A stretch of DNA of 46,019 bases from a virus. How positions within the stretch are numbered: the stretch's first letter is position 1; every line of letters begins with the position of its first letter. The stretch is taken from positions 1-46,019 of IMG/VR virus record IMGVR_UViG_3300020074_000034. One strand, written 5' to 3'. The notes under the pieces are model-generated. The model had not been told where the DNA came from. It saw nothing but the letters and a program-made list of their open reading frames with translations, and did not search any database. Below, one piece after another: positions 35,711 through 42,672 of this stretch. The position numbers and the translations under genes are program-made.

Positions 35711-35935
35711 ATGACATCTATATCTAGAGAAATTGTTGACGCAATTCTTGATCGAGATAATGTAAATGCAAACGAAAAAATTTATAATGCACTCTATGGA
35801 AAGAGTTCGGAAGAACTTCTTACTAGAAAAGCAACAATTGCAAAACATTTCTTTAATCCTGATTTTGACGGAAATGAACCTGATAATAATGTAGAAGTTG
35901 AAGACACCGAAGACACCGAAGAAACCGAAGAGTAA
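35711..35935 (+). CDS. gp67-like prohead core protein
   Basis: 74 residues: an N-terminal amphipathic helical part (SREIVDAILDRDNVNANEKI, then LTRKATIAKHFF) followed by a very acidic tail ending EDTEDTEETEE. T4 gp67, between gp20 and gp21, has the same plan (80 residues, helical start with KIAIARNF, acidic tail). Position, size and composition support the assignment although identity is low. gp67 is a prohead core component later degraded by gp21. No gp68 equivalent lies between this gene and gp21. The acidic tail is encoded by a 9-base repeat. Confidence 0.8.
   Translation: MTSISREIVDAILDRDNVNANEKIYNALYGKSSEELLTRKATIAKHFFNPDFDGNEPDNNVEVEDTEDTEETEE
35900..35932 (+). repeat. 9-base GAAGACACC-type codon repeat in the acidic tail
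   Basis: Two exact copies of GAAGACACC and a third variant GAAGAAACC, followed by GAAGAG and the stop. It encodes EDTEDTEETEE and is a likely slippage site altering tail length. Confidence 0.8.
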
Positions 35936-35940
35936 ATCCA

Positions 35941-36591
35941 ATGAAACTAATATCAGAAGAAATTATAGATATTCAATTTATTGCCGAAGAAAAAAATGGC
36001 AATAGATCTTACTTTATTGAAGGAGTATTTTTACAATCCGATATTAGAAATCGTAACGGAAGAATGTATCCCTTTGATACTTTAAATAGAGAGGTATCAA
36101 AGTATAATGAAAATTATATTCAACGGGGTAGAGCTTTAGGTGAGTTGGGTCATCCAGATGGTCCAACAATTAATTTAGATAGAGTTTCACATAAGATTAT
36201 TTCCTTAACATCTGAAGGTAAAAACTTTATTGGTAAGGCAAAAATTCTTGAGACTCCAATGGGCAAGATCGCAAAGAACTTGTTAGATGAAGGTGTAAAA
36301 CTTGGAGTTTCTTCAAGGGGCCTTGGATCAATTGAGAGAAGAGGTGATACCAATATCGTTAAAGACGATTTTATGCTTTCCACGGCAGCAGACATTGTTG
36401 CGGATCCTTCCGCTCCAGATGCTTTCGTAGAAGGAATTATGGAAAATAGAGAATGGATTTGGAACAACGGTTGTTGGAAAGAGTCTTCTCTAGAAGGAGC
36501 AAAACAATATTTGGATGGATCATCATCCAATGAACTACTAGATAGAAAACTTAAAGTTTTTGAGACTTTCTTACGTAATATAAAATTTTAA
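35941..36591 (+). CDS. gp21: Prohead core scaffold protease gp21
   Basis: 216 residues, matching T4 gp21 (212). The herpes-protease-like family motifs are visible: GELGHPDGP with catalytic His71, and GVKLGVSSRGLGS with catalytic Ser at 124 or 125. The N-terminal DIRNRNGRMYP strand and the downstream DIVADPSAPDAFVEG segment also match. It degrades the scaffold (gp22, gp67) and trims gp23 during head maturation, cutting after (L/I)xE. It sits five bases after the gp67-like gene, in the standard order. Confidence 0.96.
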   Translation: MKLISEEIIDIQFIAEEKNGNRSYFIEGVFLQSDIRNRNGRMYPFDTLNREVSKYNENYIQRGRALGELGHPDGPTINLDRVSHKIISLTSEGKNFIGKAKILETPMGKIAKNLLDEGVKLGVSSRGLGSIERRGDTNIVKDDFMLSTAADIVADPSAPDAFVEGIMENREWIWNNGCWKESSLEGAKQYLDGSSSNELLDRKLKVFETFLRNIKF

Positions 36592-36597
36592 TAAATA
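36591..36597 (+). promoter_or_regulatory. Late promoter-like ATAAATA ahead of gp22
   Basis: ATAAATA whose first A is the last base of the gp21 stop. ATG of gp22 is at 36634. Confidence 0.6.
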
Positions 36598-36602
36598 CTA
36601 GT

Positions 36603-36619
36603 AGAAAATACAATTTTCT
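36603..36619 (+). promoter_or_regulatory. Leader hairpin upstream of gp22
   Basis: AGAAAA / TTTTCT, a 6-bp A-T-rich stem with a 5-base loop, located between the late promoter and the AGAGGGG ribosome site (36622-36628). It is weak alone but resembles the gp18 and gp23 leaders in placement. Confidence 0.35.
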
Positions 36620-36633
36620 TTAGAGGGGAACCC

Positions 36634-37755
36634 ATGTCCAATAATACATTTGAAATTTTAAGTGAGGAACCAGTAACCGCAGGAGCAAAACCTGCGGAGA
36701 AAATGCCTCGTATTGTTAATACAAATCCAGGTCAGTCAGGATCGGCGGAAGATCTTGGTGGTCCATTAACAAAACCATCACCAGATACGGAACCAACTCC
36801 TGGTAAATCTGTTTCTTCAAAAGCTAAACAGCTTTCAAATAGAATTACTCAAGGTGCTGGTAGTGCCGATGGAATGCCAACTCTTCAAGGATCAACTCCT
36901 GGTCAACCAGGGACTGCTCCAAGTTCATCTTCTGGTGGAGATGCTATGCCAAGACTAAAAGGTTCAACTCCAGGTCAATCTGGGGTTAAGGAAGAAGAAG
37001 AACTAGATTCAGAAGAAGTTCTTGCAGAAGATTCTGGAGAACTAGAAATTGATGTAACTGAAGATGTAGATGCACTTTTACGTGGCGAAGATCTCTCAGA
37101 GAATTTTAAATTTAAGGCAGCAACAATTTTTGAAGCTGCAGTAAAATCAAAAGTAATTGAAGAATTAGAAAAATTTGAAAAACTATATGATAAGAGACTT
37201 CAAGAGGAAGTTGAAGAGATTAAAGAATCTCTAGAAACCCGTGTTGAAGCTCATCTTGATTACGTATCTGAGCAATGGCTAGTTGAAAATCAACTTGCTG
37301 TTGATAACGGACTACGTAGTGAGTTGGCCGAAGAGTTCATTCTTGGTATCAAGAATGTATTCGAATCATGTTATGTCGATATCCCTGAGGATAAGTACGA
37401 TGTTCTCGGAGAAATGTCCGAGAGACTAGATCAAATGGAAGAGAAACTCAACGAACAAATCGAAGTAAATGTTGAGCTAAATTCGGCAATCGGAGAATTT
37501 ATTAAAGATGGAATTATTGCAGAAGTATCCGAAGGCCTTGCTCAGACACAAAAAGAAAAACTCACTTCTCTAGCAGAAGGTGTTGAGTTCATTAGTGAAG
37601 AATCTTATCGTGAAAAAATCGAAACAATCAAGGAAAGCTATTTTCCTAAGTCTCAAACTTCTTATACAGAAGATCTAATTGAGCAAACTCAGACCATGCA
37701 AGTAGAAGGACCAATGGCAGCATATGCGGCCGCAATTTCTAAGTGGTCTAAATAA
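36634..37755 (+). CDS. gp22: Prohead scaffold core protein gp22
   Basis: 373 residues (T4: 269). The C-terminal ~240 residues are acidic and helical (KSKVIEELEKFEKLYDKRLQ; MSERLDQMEEKLNEQIEVNV) and end AAAISKWSK, the usual gp22 ending in cyanophages. The first ~120 residues are low-complexity and hold three related motifs, MPRIVNTNPGQSG (24-36), MPTLQGSTPGQPG (81-93) and MPRLKGSTPGQSG (105-117), absent from T4. Candidate gp21 cleavage sites of the LxE type occur, for example LSE at 9-11 and LAE at 130-132. It forms the internal core around which gp23 assembles and is proteolysed during maturation. Confidence 0.93.
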   Translation: MSNNTFEILSEEPVTAGAKPAEKMPRIVNTNPGQSGSAEDLGGPLTKPSPDTEPTPGKSVSSKAKQLSNRITQGAGSADGMPTLQGSTPGQPGTAPSSSSGGDAMPRLKGSTPGQSGVKEEEELDSEEVLAEDSGELEIDVTEDVDALLRGEDLSENFKFKAATIFEAAVKSKVIEELEKFEKLYDKRLQEEVEEIKESLETRVEAHLDYVSEQWLVENQLAVDNGLRSELAEEFILGIKNVFESCYVDIPEDKYDVLGEMSERLDQMEEKLNEQIEVNVELNSAIGEFIKDGIIAEVSEGLAQTQKEKLTSLAEGVEFISEESYREKIETIKESYFPKSQTSYTEDLIEQTQTMQVEGPMAAYAAAISKWSK

Positions 37756-37762
37756 TAGATTC

Positions 37763-37770
37763 TATAAATA
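37763..37770 (+). promoter_or_regulatory. Perfect late promoter TATAAATA ahead of gp23
   Basis: Exact late octamer 48 bases before the major capsid start. It lies in a 63-base spacer with no other gene. Confidence 0.72.
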
Positions 37771-37802
37771 ATCATAGATTCCTAACAATTAACCAACACT
37801 AA

Positions 37803-37815
37803 TAGGAGTTTCCTA
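37803..37815 (+). promoter_or_regulatory. Ribosome site of gp23 within a small hairpin
   Basis: TAGGA / TCCTA, a perfect 5-bp stem with a GTT loop. The AGGAG ribosome site (37804-37808) forms its left arm and ATG 37819 follows three bases after the stem. Confidence 0.4.
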
Positions 37816-37818
37816 CCT

Positions 37819-39195
37819 ATGTACAACGCAGAACACCTTCAAGAGAAGTGGGCTCCAATTCTAGAGCACACAGGTCTTGATTCAATCAAAGATTCACACC
37901 GTAAAGCAGTTACGGCTATCCTTCTAGAAAACCAAGAGCGTTTCCTACGTGAAGAGCGTGGAATGCTTACAGAAGCGCCTTCTTCACCAACCATGTCGGC
38001 TGGTACAGGTGGTTTCACAGGTTCGGGTGCTAACCCTCCTGTTGCAGGTTTTGATCCAGTTCTAATTTCACTCATCAGACGTTCAATGCCAAAACTAATG
38101 GCATATGACATCTGTGGTGTTCAACCAATGAGTGCTCCAACAGGTCTAATTTTCGCAATGCGTTCACATCGTGGTACTGATCGTGATGGTAACGGCGCTA
38201 CTCCAAACGTATTTGATAACGAGACCTTCTTTAATGAAGTTCCATCTGGATTCTCTGCTGCAGGCGGTGCTTACAGTGCTGTAGCTGGTGAAACCGCAAC
38301 AAACCCTGCTGTGCTTAACGCTGCAGGTGCATATTCTGCAGGTCCTGGTGGTATGAACACCACTGCACTTGAGCAACTAGGTTCTGATCCTGCTGCTGCA
38401 TTCCGCGAGATGTCATTCAGCATTGAAAAAGTTGCTGTTGAAGCAAAGGGTCGTGCTCTAAAAGCTGAGTACTCACTAGAACTCGCTCAAGACCTCAAGG
38501 CAGTTCATGGTCTTGATGCTGAGACTGAACTTGCAAACATCCTTTCTGCAGAAGTTCTTGCAGAAATCAACCGTGAAGTAGTTCGTACCATCTACGTAAC
38601 TGCAAAGCCTGGTGCTCAGAACAACGTTGCAAACGCTGGTACGTTTGACCTTGACGTTGATTCAAACGGTCGTTGGATGGCAGAGAAGTTCAAGGGTCTC
38701 ATTTATCAAATTGAGAGAGACGCTAACGCAATCGGTCACGAGACTCGTAGAGGGAAGGGTAACTTCCTCGTCTGTTCTGCAGACGTTGCAAGTGCTCTCG
38801 CAATGGCAGGTGTAATGGATTACACCCCAGCACTCAATGGTAACAACGCTCTCGCAGGTGTTGATGATACCGAGTCAACTCTAGTTGGTACTCTAAACGG
38901 TCGTATCAAGGTTTATGTTGATCCATATTCCGCGAACATCTCTAACGAGCACTATTATGTAATGGGTTACAAGGGTACTTCTGCATATGATGCAGGTCTC
39001 TTCTACTGCCCATACGTTCCTCTCCAAATGGTTCGTTCCATTGGTCAGGACACCTTCCAACCAAAGATTGGATTCAAGACACGTTACGGAATGGTTGCAA
39101 ACCCATTCTCACGTGGCACCACTCAGTCTTCTTCTGCAATTGTTGCAAACAGCAACGTATACTACAGAAGAACCAGAGTTATCAACCTCATGTGA
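37819..39195 (+). CDS. gp23: Major capsid protein gp23
   Basis: 458 residues (T4: 521), with the T4-like capsid signatures FDPVLISLIRRSMPKLMAYD, ICGVQPMSAPTGLIFAMR, EMSFSIEKVAVEAKGRALKA and YSLELAQDLKAVHGLDAE, and the C-terminal GRIKVYVDPYSA and GFKTRYGMV. The N-terminal ~52 residues are a propeptide: RGMLTEAPSS contains LTE/A, the gp21 consensus, giving a mature chain of about 406 residues. The gene is strikingly richer in C-ending codons (TTC, AAC, GAC, CTC) than its neighbours, as expected for the most highly expressed gene. A perfect late promoter precedes it and a strong terminator follows. Confidence 0.98.
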   Translation: MYNAEHLQEKWAPILEHTGLDSIKDSHRKAVTAILLENQERFLREERGMLTEAPSSPTMSAGTGGFTGSGANPPVAGFDPVLISLIRRSMPKLMAYDICGVQPMSAPTGLIFAMRSHRGTDRDGNGATPNVFDNETFFNEVPSGFSAAGGAYSAVAGETATNPAVLNAAGAYSAGPGGMNTTALEQLGSDPAAAFREMSFSIEKVAVEAKGRALKAEYSLELAQDLKAVHGLDAETELANILSAEVLAEINREVVRTIYVTAKPGAQNNVANAGTFDLDVDSNGRWMAEKFKGLIYQIERDANAIGHETRRGKGNFLVCSADVASALAMAGVMDYTPALNGNNALAGVDDTESTLVGTLNGRIKVYVDPYSANISNEHYYVMGYKGTSAYDAGLFYCPYVPLQMVRSIGQDTFQPKIGFKTRYGMVANPFSRGTTQSSSAIVANSNVYYRRTRVINLM

Positions 39196-39215
39196 TTCAT
39201 TCTTCGCAGAGTTTC

Positions 39216-39244
39216 AAGAGACCCCAATTGGGGTCTCTTTTTTT
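39216..39244 (+). terminator. Strong intrinsic terminator after gp23
   Basis: A 10-bp stem (AAGAGACCCC / GGGGTCTCTT) with an AATT loop runs straight into a tract of seven Ts (39238-39244). It ends the capsid transcript 21 bases after the gp23 stop and is the best terminator in the window. Confidence 0.92.
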
Positions 39245-39247
39245 ATC

Positions 39248-39254
39248 ATAAATA
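39248..39254 (+). promoter_or_regulatory. Late promoter-like ATAAATA ahead of gp3
   Basis: ATAAATA immediately after the terminator and nine bases before ATG 39264. The short distance would give an almost leaderless transcript, so it could be a weak promoter or chance. Confidence 0.45.
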
Positions 39255-39263
39255 AAAATAAAA

Positions 39264-39800
39264 ATGGCTGCTAATTTTATTAACAACGACAACTGTCCTC
39301 AGAATTTTTTATCTGGAGTAGGATTTCAATTTGATATAAAAGACCTTCCAGGAGTTTCTTTTTATTGTCAGTCTGCAAATGTTCCATCTATTAATCTTGT
39401 AGTTGCTCAACAAGCAACCAGGTGGAATACAATTTCGCATCCTGGGGATGAAATAAACTATGATGATCTTAGTATCAGATTTCTAGTTGATGAAGATCTT
39501 AAAAATTATATTTCTCTTCACAAATGGATTAGATTCTTAGGACATCCAGAATCTTCAAATGATTTTGGTATGATGACTGGAGATACATATGAAGAAAAAA
39601 CATATTGTGATGGAGTTCTTTTTATTTTAGATTCAAATTTTAATAAAAAATTTAAAATTACTTTTCAAGATTTATTTCCAGTTAGTCTTGGCGGCCTAAA
39701 TTTTGATTCAACATATGGAGATACTGAATATTTTGCAGTGGATGCAACTTTTAAGTATACTATTTACAACATTACAACTATTAATGATAAAGGTTTATGA
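39264..39800 (+). CDS. gp3: Tail completion and sheath stabilizer protein, gp3-like
   Basis: 178 residues, like T4 gp3 (176). It has a tail-tube-like beta pattern: GVGFQFDIKDLPGVSFYCQS, then NLVVAQQATRWNTISHPGDE, FLVDEDLKNYISLHKWIRFL and a C-terminal strand. The placement between gp23 and uvsY is where cyanophage genomes carry gp3, which caps the tail tube. Assignment rests mainly on synteny and size, since gp3 and gp19 share the same fold and this could be described as a tube-terminator paralogue. It overlaps uvsY by an ATGA. Confidence 0.72.
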   Translation: MAANFINNDNCPQNFLSGVGFQFDIKDLPGVSFYCQSANVPSINLVVAQQATRWNTISHPGDEINYDDLSIRFLVDEDLKNYISLHKWIRFLGHPESSNDFGMMTGDTYEEKTYCDGVLFILDSNFNKKFKITFQDLFPVSLGGLNFDSTYGDTEYFAVDATFKYTIYNITTINDKGL

Positions 39801-40228
39801 TTACACTTGAAAATATTAAATCCCAATGGGCTGAAGATTCTGTAATAGATCGTGAATTGTTAGACGAAGAATCTCTAAAAATTCCACAACTTCATAGCAA
39901 ATATCTAAATTATCTTTCCGATGTAAAACTACTTAAAATTAAAAAAGAACAAGAATATAAAACTTTAATTAGAGACAAGTTTGAATATTACACGGGAAGA
40001 GCTGATGCTGAAATATATCAACAAAAACCATTCGATTTGAAAATCTTAAAACAAGATCTTGCCTTATACATGGATAGTGATACTGAAATACAACTGTTAC
40101 AAACTCGTATAAATTATTATGAGGAGATAATTTATTTCCTCGAAAAAGTTTTAAGTTGTATCAACAATCGCGGTTTCCAAATAAAAAACAGCATTGATTG
40201 GCAACGATTTATGCAAGGTAGTGCTTAA
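39797..40228 (+). CDS. uvsY: Recombination mediator UvsY
   Basis: 143 residues (T4: 137). It matches UvsY in order: IDRELLDEESLKIPQLHSKY near the N-terminus, DKFEYYTGRADAEIYQ (T4: ARLDYYSGRGDGDEF), and the C-terminal NNRGFQIKNSIDWQRFMQG (T4: KSRGFAIKHIQDMRAFEAG). UvsY loads the UvsX recombinase on gp32-coated single strands, an essential step of recombination-dependent replication. ATGA coupling with the gene before it and a one-base overlap with uvsW place the three genes in one translation unit. Confidence 0.94.
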   Translation: MITLENIKSQWAEDSVIDRELLDEESLKIPQLHSKYLNYLSDVKLLKIKKEQEYKTLIRDKFEYYTGRADAEIYQQKPFDLKILKQDLALYMDSDTEIQLLQTRINYYEEIIYFLEKVLSCINNRGFQIKNSIDWQRFMQGSA

Positions 40229-41703
40229 TGACCGATGTAATTATTCAGAAGAAAAACGAAGTTTATCTTTCAGTTGATTGCGAACCTCACATCAAATATG
40301 AATTGTCAGAATACTTTACCTTCGAGGTTCCAAACGCAAAATTTATGCCACAATATAAAAGAAAATTGTGGGATGGAAAAATCAAATTGTTCAGTCCGGC
40401 AGATGGACAAATCTATGTTGGTTTATATGACTACCTTGTAGATTGGTTGGAGGCTAGAGAATACTCGTATGAGAACAGAGAAAATAAATTTTATGGACTC
40501 CCAAAAGAATCTAACGAATCAATTTCTGCTCCTGGTATTGTTGACTATGTAAAGTCTTTGAACATTCCATTCAAGATCCGAGATTATCAATATACAGCAA
40601 TCTATCAGGCACTTAAGTACAATCGTAGACTTTTGTTGTCTCCAACTGCATCAGGAAAGTCTCTGATGATCTATGCTATTACAAGATATTTTTCAGATAC
40701 TAATAGAAGCACTTTGATTGTAGTTCCTACAACTTCTTTAGTAGAACAACTTGTGGGAGACTTTGATAGTTATGGATGGAATTCAGAAGATCACTGTCAT
40801 AAAATTTATGCTGGTAAAGAAAAACAAACAAACAAACCAGTAGTAGTTACAACTTGGCAATCAATCTACAAAATGTCTAAATCATGGTTTGAACAATTTA
40901 ATTGTGTGATTGGAGATGAAGCTCACCAGTTCAAAGCAAAATCTTTGATTGGCATTATGACCAAACTTCATAACTGCAAACATCGTATTGGATTCACTGG
41001 AACTTTAGACGGGTCTAATACAAATCAACTTGTTCTTGAAGGTTTATTTGGTCCTGTTAATAAAGTTGTTAAAACTAAACAACTTATTGATAAAGGATAT
41101 CTGTCTAATCTTAAAATTAACATTCTTCTTTTACAACACGATGAGTTGTCATTTGAGTCGTATCAAGAAGAAATTGATTACATATGTCGTCACGAAAAAC
41201 GAAATAAATTTATTCAAAATCTTGCCCTAAATCAAACTGGTAATACATTAGTTTTATTTGCTTACGTGGAAAAGCACGGCCAGGTATTATATGATATGAT
41301 AAATAGTAAGGTATCTGGTAGTAGAAAAGTCTTCTTCGTGCATGGCGGAGTAGAGACTGAGGATAGGGAAGAAGTTAGAAAAATTACTGAAGAACAATCA
41401 GATGCCATTATTATAGCATCTTACGGCACATTTTCTACAGGAATTAATATTCGCAATTTACACAATATTATATTTGCTTCTCCATCCAAATCTAGAATTA
41501 GAAATTTGCAATCAATTGGTAGGGCTCTTAGAAAAAGTGAATCTAAAGATTCTGCAGTTCTATTTGATATTGCTGATGATTTTACAAAAAAAGAAAGGAA
41601 GAATTATACTCTTAACCATATGATAGAGAGAATTAAAACATACTCTCAAGAAAATTTTAATTATGAAATAATCCCAATTAATTTTAGGAGAAAAAACGAA
41701 TGA
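40228..41703 (+). CDS. uvsW: UvsW-type DNA helicase
   Basis: 491 residues, close to T4 UvsW (502). It is a superfamily 2 helicase: a small N-terminal domain (FMPQYKRKLWDGKIKLFSP), QYTAIYQAL Q-like motif near residue 121, Walker A SPTASGKS at 138-145, DEAH box at 230-233, GFTGT motif III, and motif VI QSIGRALRKS near 430. UvsW unwinds branched DNA and R-loops, shifting T4 from origin- to recombination-driven replication. It overlaps the next gene by ATGA. Confidence 0.97.
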   Translation: MTDVIIQKKNEVYLSVDCEPHIKYELSEYFTFEVPNAKFMPQYKRKLWDGKIKLFSPADGQIYVGLYDYLVDWLEAREYSYENRENKFYGLPKESNESISAPGIVDYVKSLNIPFKIRDYQYTAIYQALKYNRRLLLSPTASGKSLMIYAITRYFSDTNRSTLIVVPTTSLVEQLVGDFDSYGWNSEDHCHKIYAGKEKQTNKPVVVTTWQSIYKMSKSWFEQFNCVIGDEAHQFKAKSLIGIMTKLHNCKHRIGFTGTLDGSNTNQLVLEGLFGPVNKVVKTKQLIDKGYLSNLKINILLLQHDELSFESYQEEIDYICRHEKRNKFIQNLALNQTGNTLVLFAYVEKHGQVLYDMINSKVSGSRKVFFVHGGVETEDREEVRKITEEQSDAIIIASYGTFSTGINIRNLHNIIFASPSKSRIRNLQSIGRALRKSESKDSAVLFDIADDFTKKERKNYTLNHMIERIKTYSQENFNYEIIPINFRRKNE

Positions 41704-42098
41704 ATATAGAATTTCTCGGTCTAATTAAACTTATTTCTGGAGATGAAATTATCGGTAATGTTATAGTGTGTGAACAAGAAAATGGATTTGTGATTGAGAA
41801 TCCATTTGTTATAGATGAACAAATTATTGAAACGCCCAAAGGAGAAATGTTAAAAGTAGACCTTAGACCTTGGGTAAAATTTTCCAAAGAAGATATTGTT
41901 TTTATTGATAAAGAAAAAACAATTACTGTATACGAGGCTGATTCTCGTATTGTATCAATTTATAATCGTACTGTAAAAAAATATTTTAATTCTAATGATA
42001 ACGAAGCAAATAAAGTTAATCTAGATGAAGAGATGGGGTTCAAATCAAAAGTGAATGATGCTAGAAAGTTATTAGAAAATATCTATAAATTAAGCTAA
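41700..42098 (+). CDS. Sm/LSm-like conserved phage protein downstream of uvsW
   Basis: 132 residues, translationally coupled to uvsW through an ATGA overlap. The first ~75 residues (LGLIKLISGDEIIGNVIV, ENGFVIENPFVID, LRPWVKFSKEDIVFIDKEK) follow the five-strand pattern of Sm-like RNA-binding domains (GDEIIGNV resembles the Sm1 loop), followed by a helical tail. This resemblance is by eye and no RNA-binding residue set is certain. Similar genes occur next to uvsW in marine T4-like phages as far as I recall. Possible role: RNA or nucleic acid binding. Confidence 0.75.
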   Translation: MNIEFLGLIKLISGDEIIGNVIVCEQENGFVIENPFVIDEQIIETPKGEMLKVDLRPWVKFSKEDIVFIDKEKTITVYEADSRIVSIYNRTVKKYFNSNDNEANKVNLDEEMGFKSKVNDARKLLENIYKLS

Positions 42099-42145
42099 CC
42101 TTTAATCGAACCTTGGCAGAGTTATTATACAAAAATTTGAAAGCC

Positions 42146-42174
42146 TTGTCAACCCCCCATTTTTATGGTATACT
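42146..42174 (+). promoter_or_regulatory. Host-type promoter ahead of gp55
   Basis: TTGTCA (42146-42151), 17-base spacer, TATACT (42169-42174), a near-ideal sigma-70-like promoter 31 bases before the gp55 start. It lies in the only sizeable gap (106 bases) of this region. No late element is present, consistent with early or middle expression of the sigma factor. Confidence 0.8.
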
Positions 42175-42204
42175 ATTGGTACACAAAAAACATTTTTATG
42201 TTTC

Positions 42205-42672
42205 ATGAAAAAGAAAGAACACTATGTAAACAATAAGGACTTCCTAGATGCGTTAGTTCAATATAGAATTCATGTTCAAGAAGCTAAAAATCAAGGTAAC
42301 CCAAAACCAAAGGTTCCTGAGTATGTCGGTGAGTGTTTTCTAAAAATAGCAACTCATTTATCGTATCGTCCAAACTTTGTAAATTACATGTTTAAGGATG
42401 ATATGATTTGTGATGGTATTGAAAATTGTCTTCAATATATTGACAATTTTGATCCAGCTAAATCAACAAATCCATTTGCTTATTTTACACAAATTATTTA
42501 CTTTGCATTCCTCCGTCGTATTCAACGAGAGAAGAAACAGTTGGATATTAAAGCTCGTATATTAGAAAAATCTGGTTTTGATGAAGTATTTTCTGTAGAC
42601 GAAGGATCTGGACTTAGTATTTCTGATTTGAATAGCATTAAAGAAAGTTTAGAAATTAAGGTAAATCGATGA
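42205..42672 (+). CDS. gp55: Late-transcription sigma factor gp55
   Basis: 155 residues, shorter than T4 gp55 (185). It begins with HYVNNKDFLDALVQY (T4: YNYVNNKELLQAI) and has the sigma region-2-like block MICDGIENCLQYIDNFDPAK, then STNPFAYFTQIIYFAFLRRI and QREKKQ (T4: [22 protein letters not shown]). This family recognises the TATAAATA late promoter. The T4 C-terminal clamp-binding tail (DFLYE) is not seen; the protein ends SIKESLEIKVNR. It overlaps gp47 by an ATGA. Confidence 0.95.
   Translation: MKKKEHYVNNKDFLDALVQYRIHVQEAKNQGNPKPKVPEYVGECFLKIATHLSYRPNFVNYMFKDDMICDGIENCLQYIDNFDPAKSTNPFAYFTQIIYFAFLRRIQREKKQLDIKARILEKSGFDEVFSVDEGSGLSISDLNSIKESLEIKVNR

Noticed and set aside
36150-36530. 126-codon - strand frame opposite gp21
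   Set aside because: gp21 is clearly the real gene with catalytic motifs, so the antisense frame is incidental.
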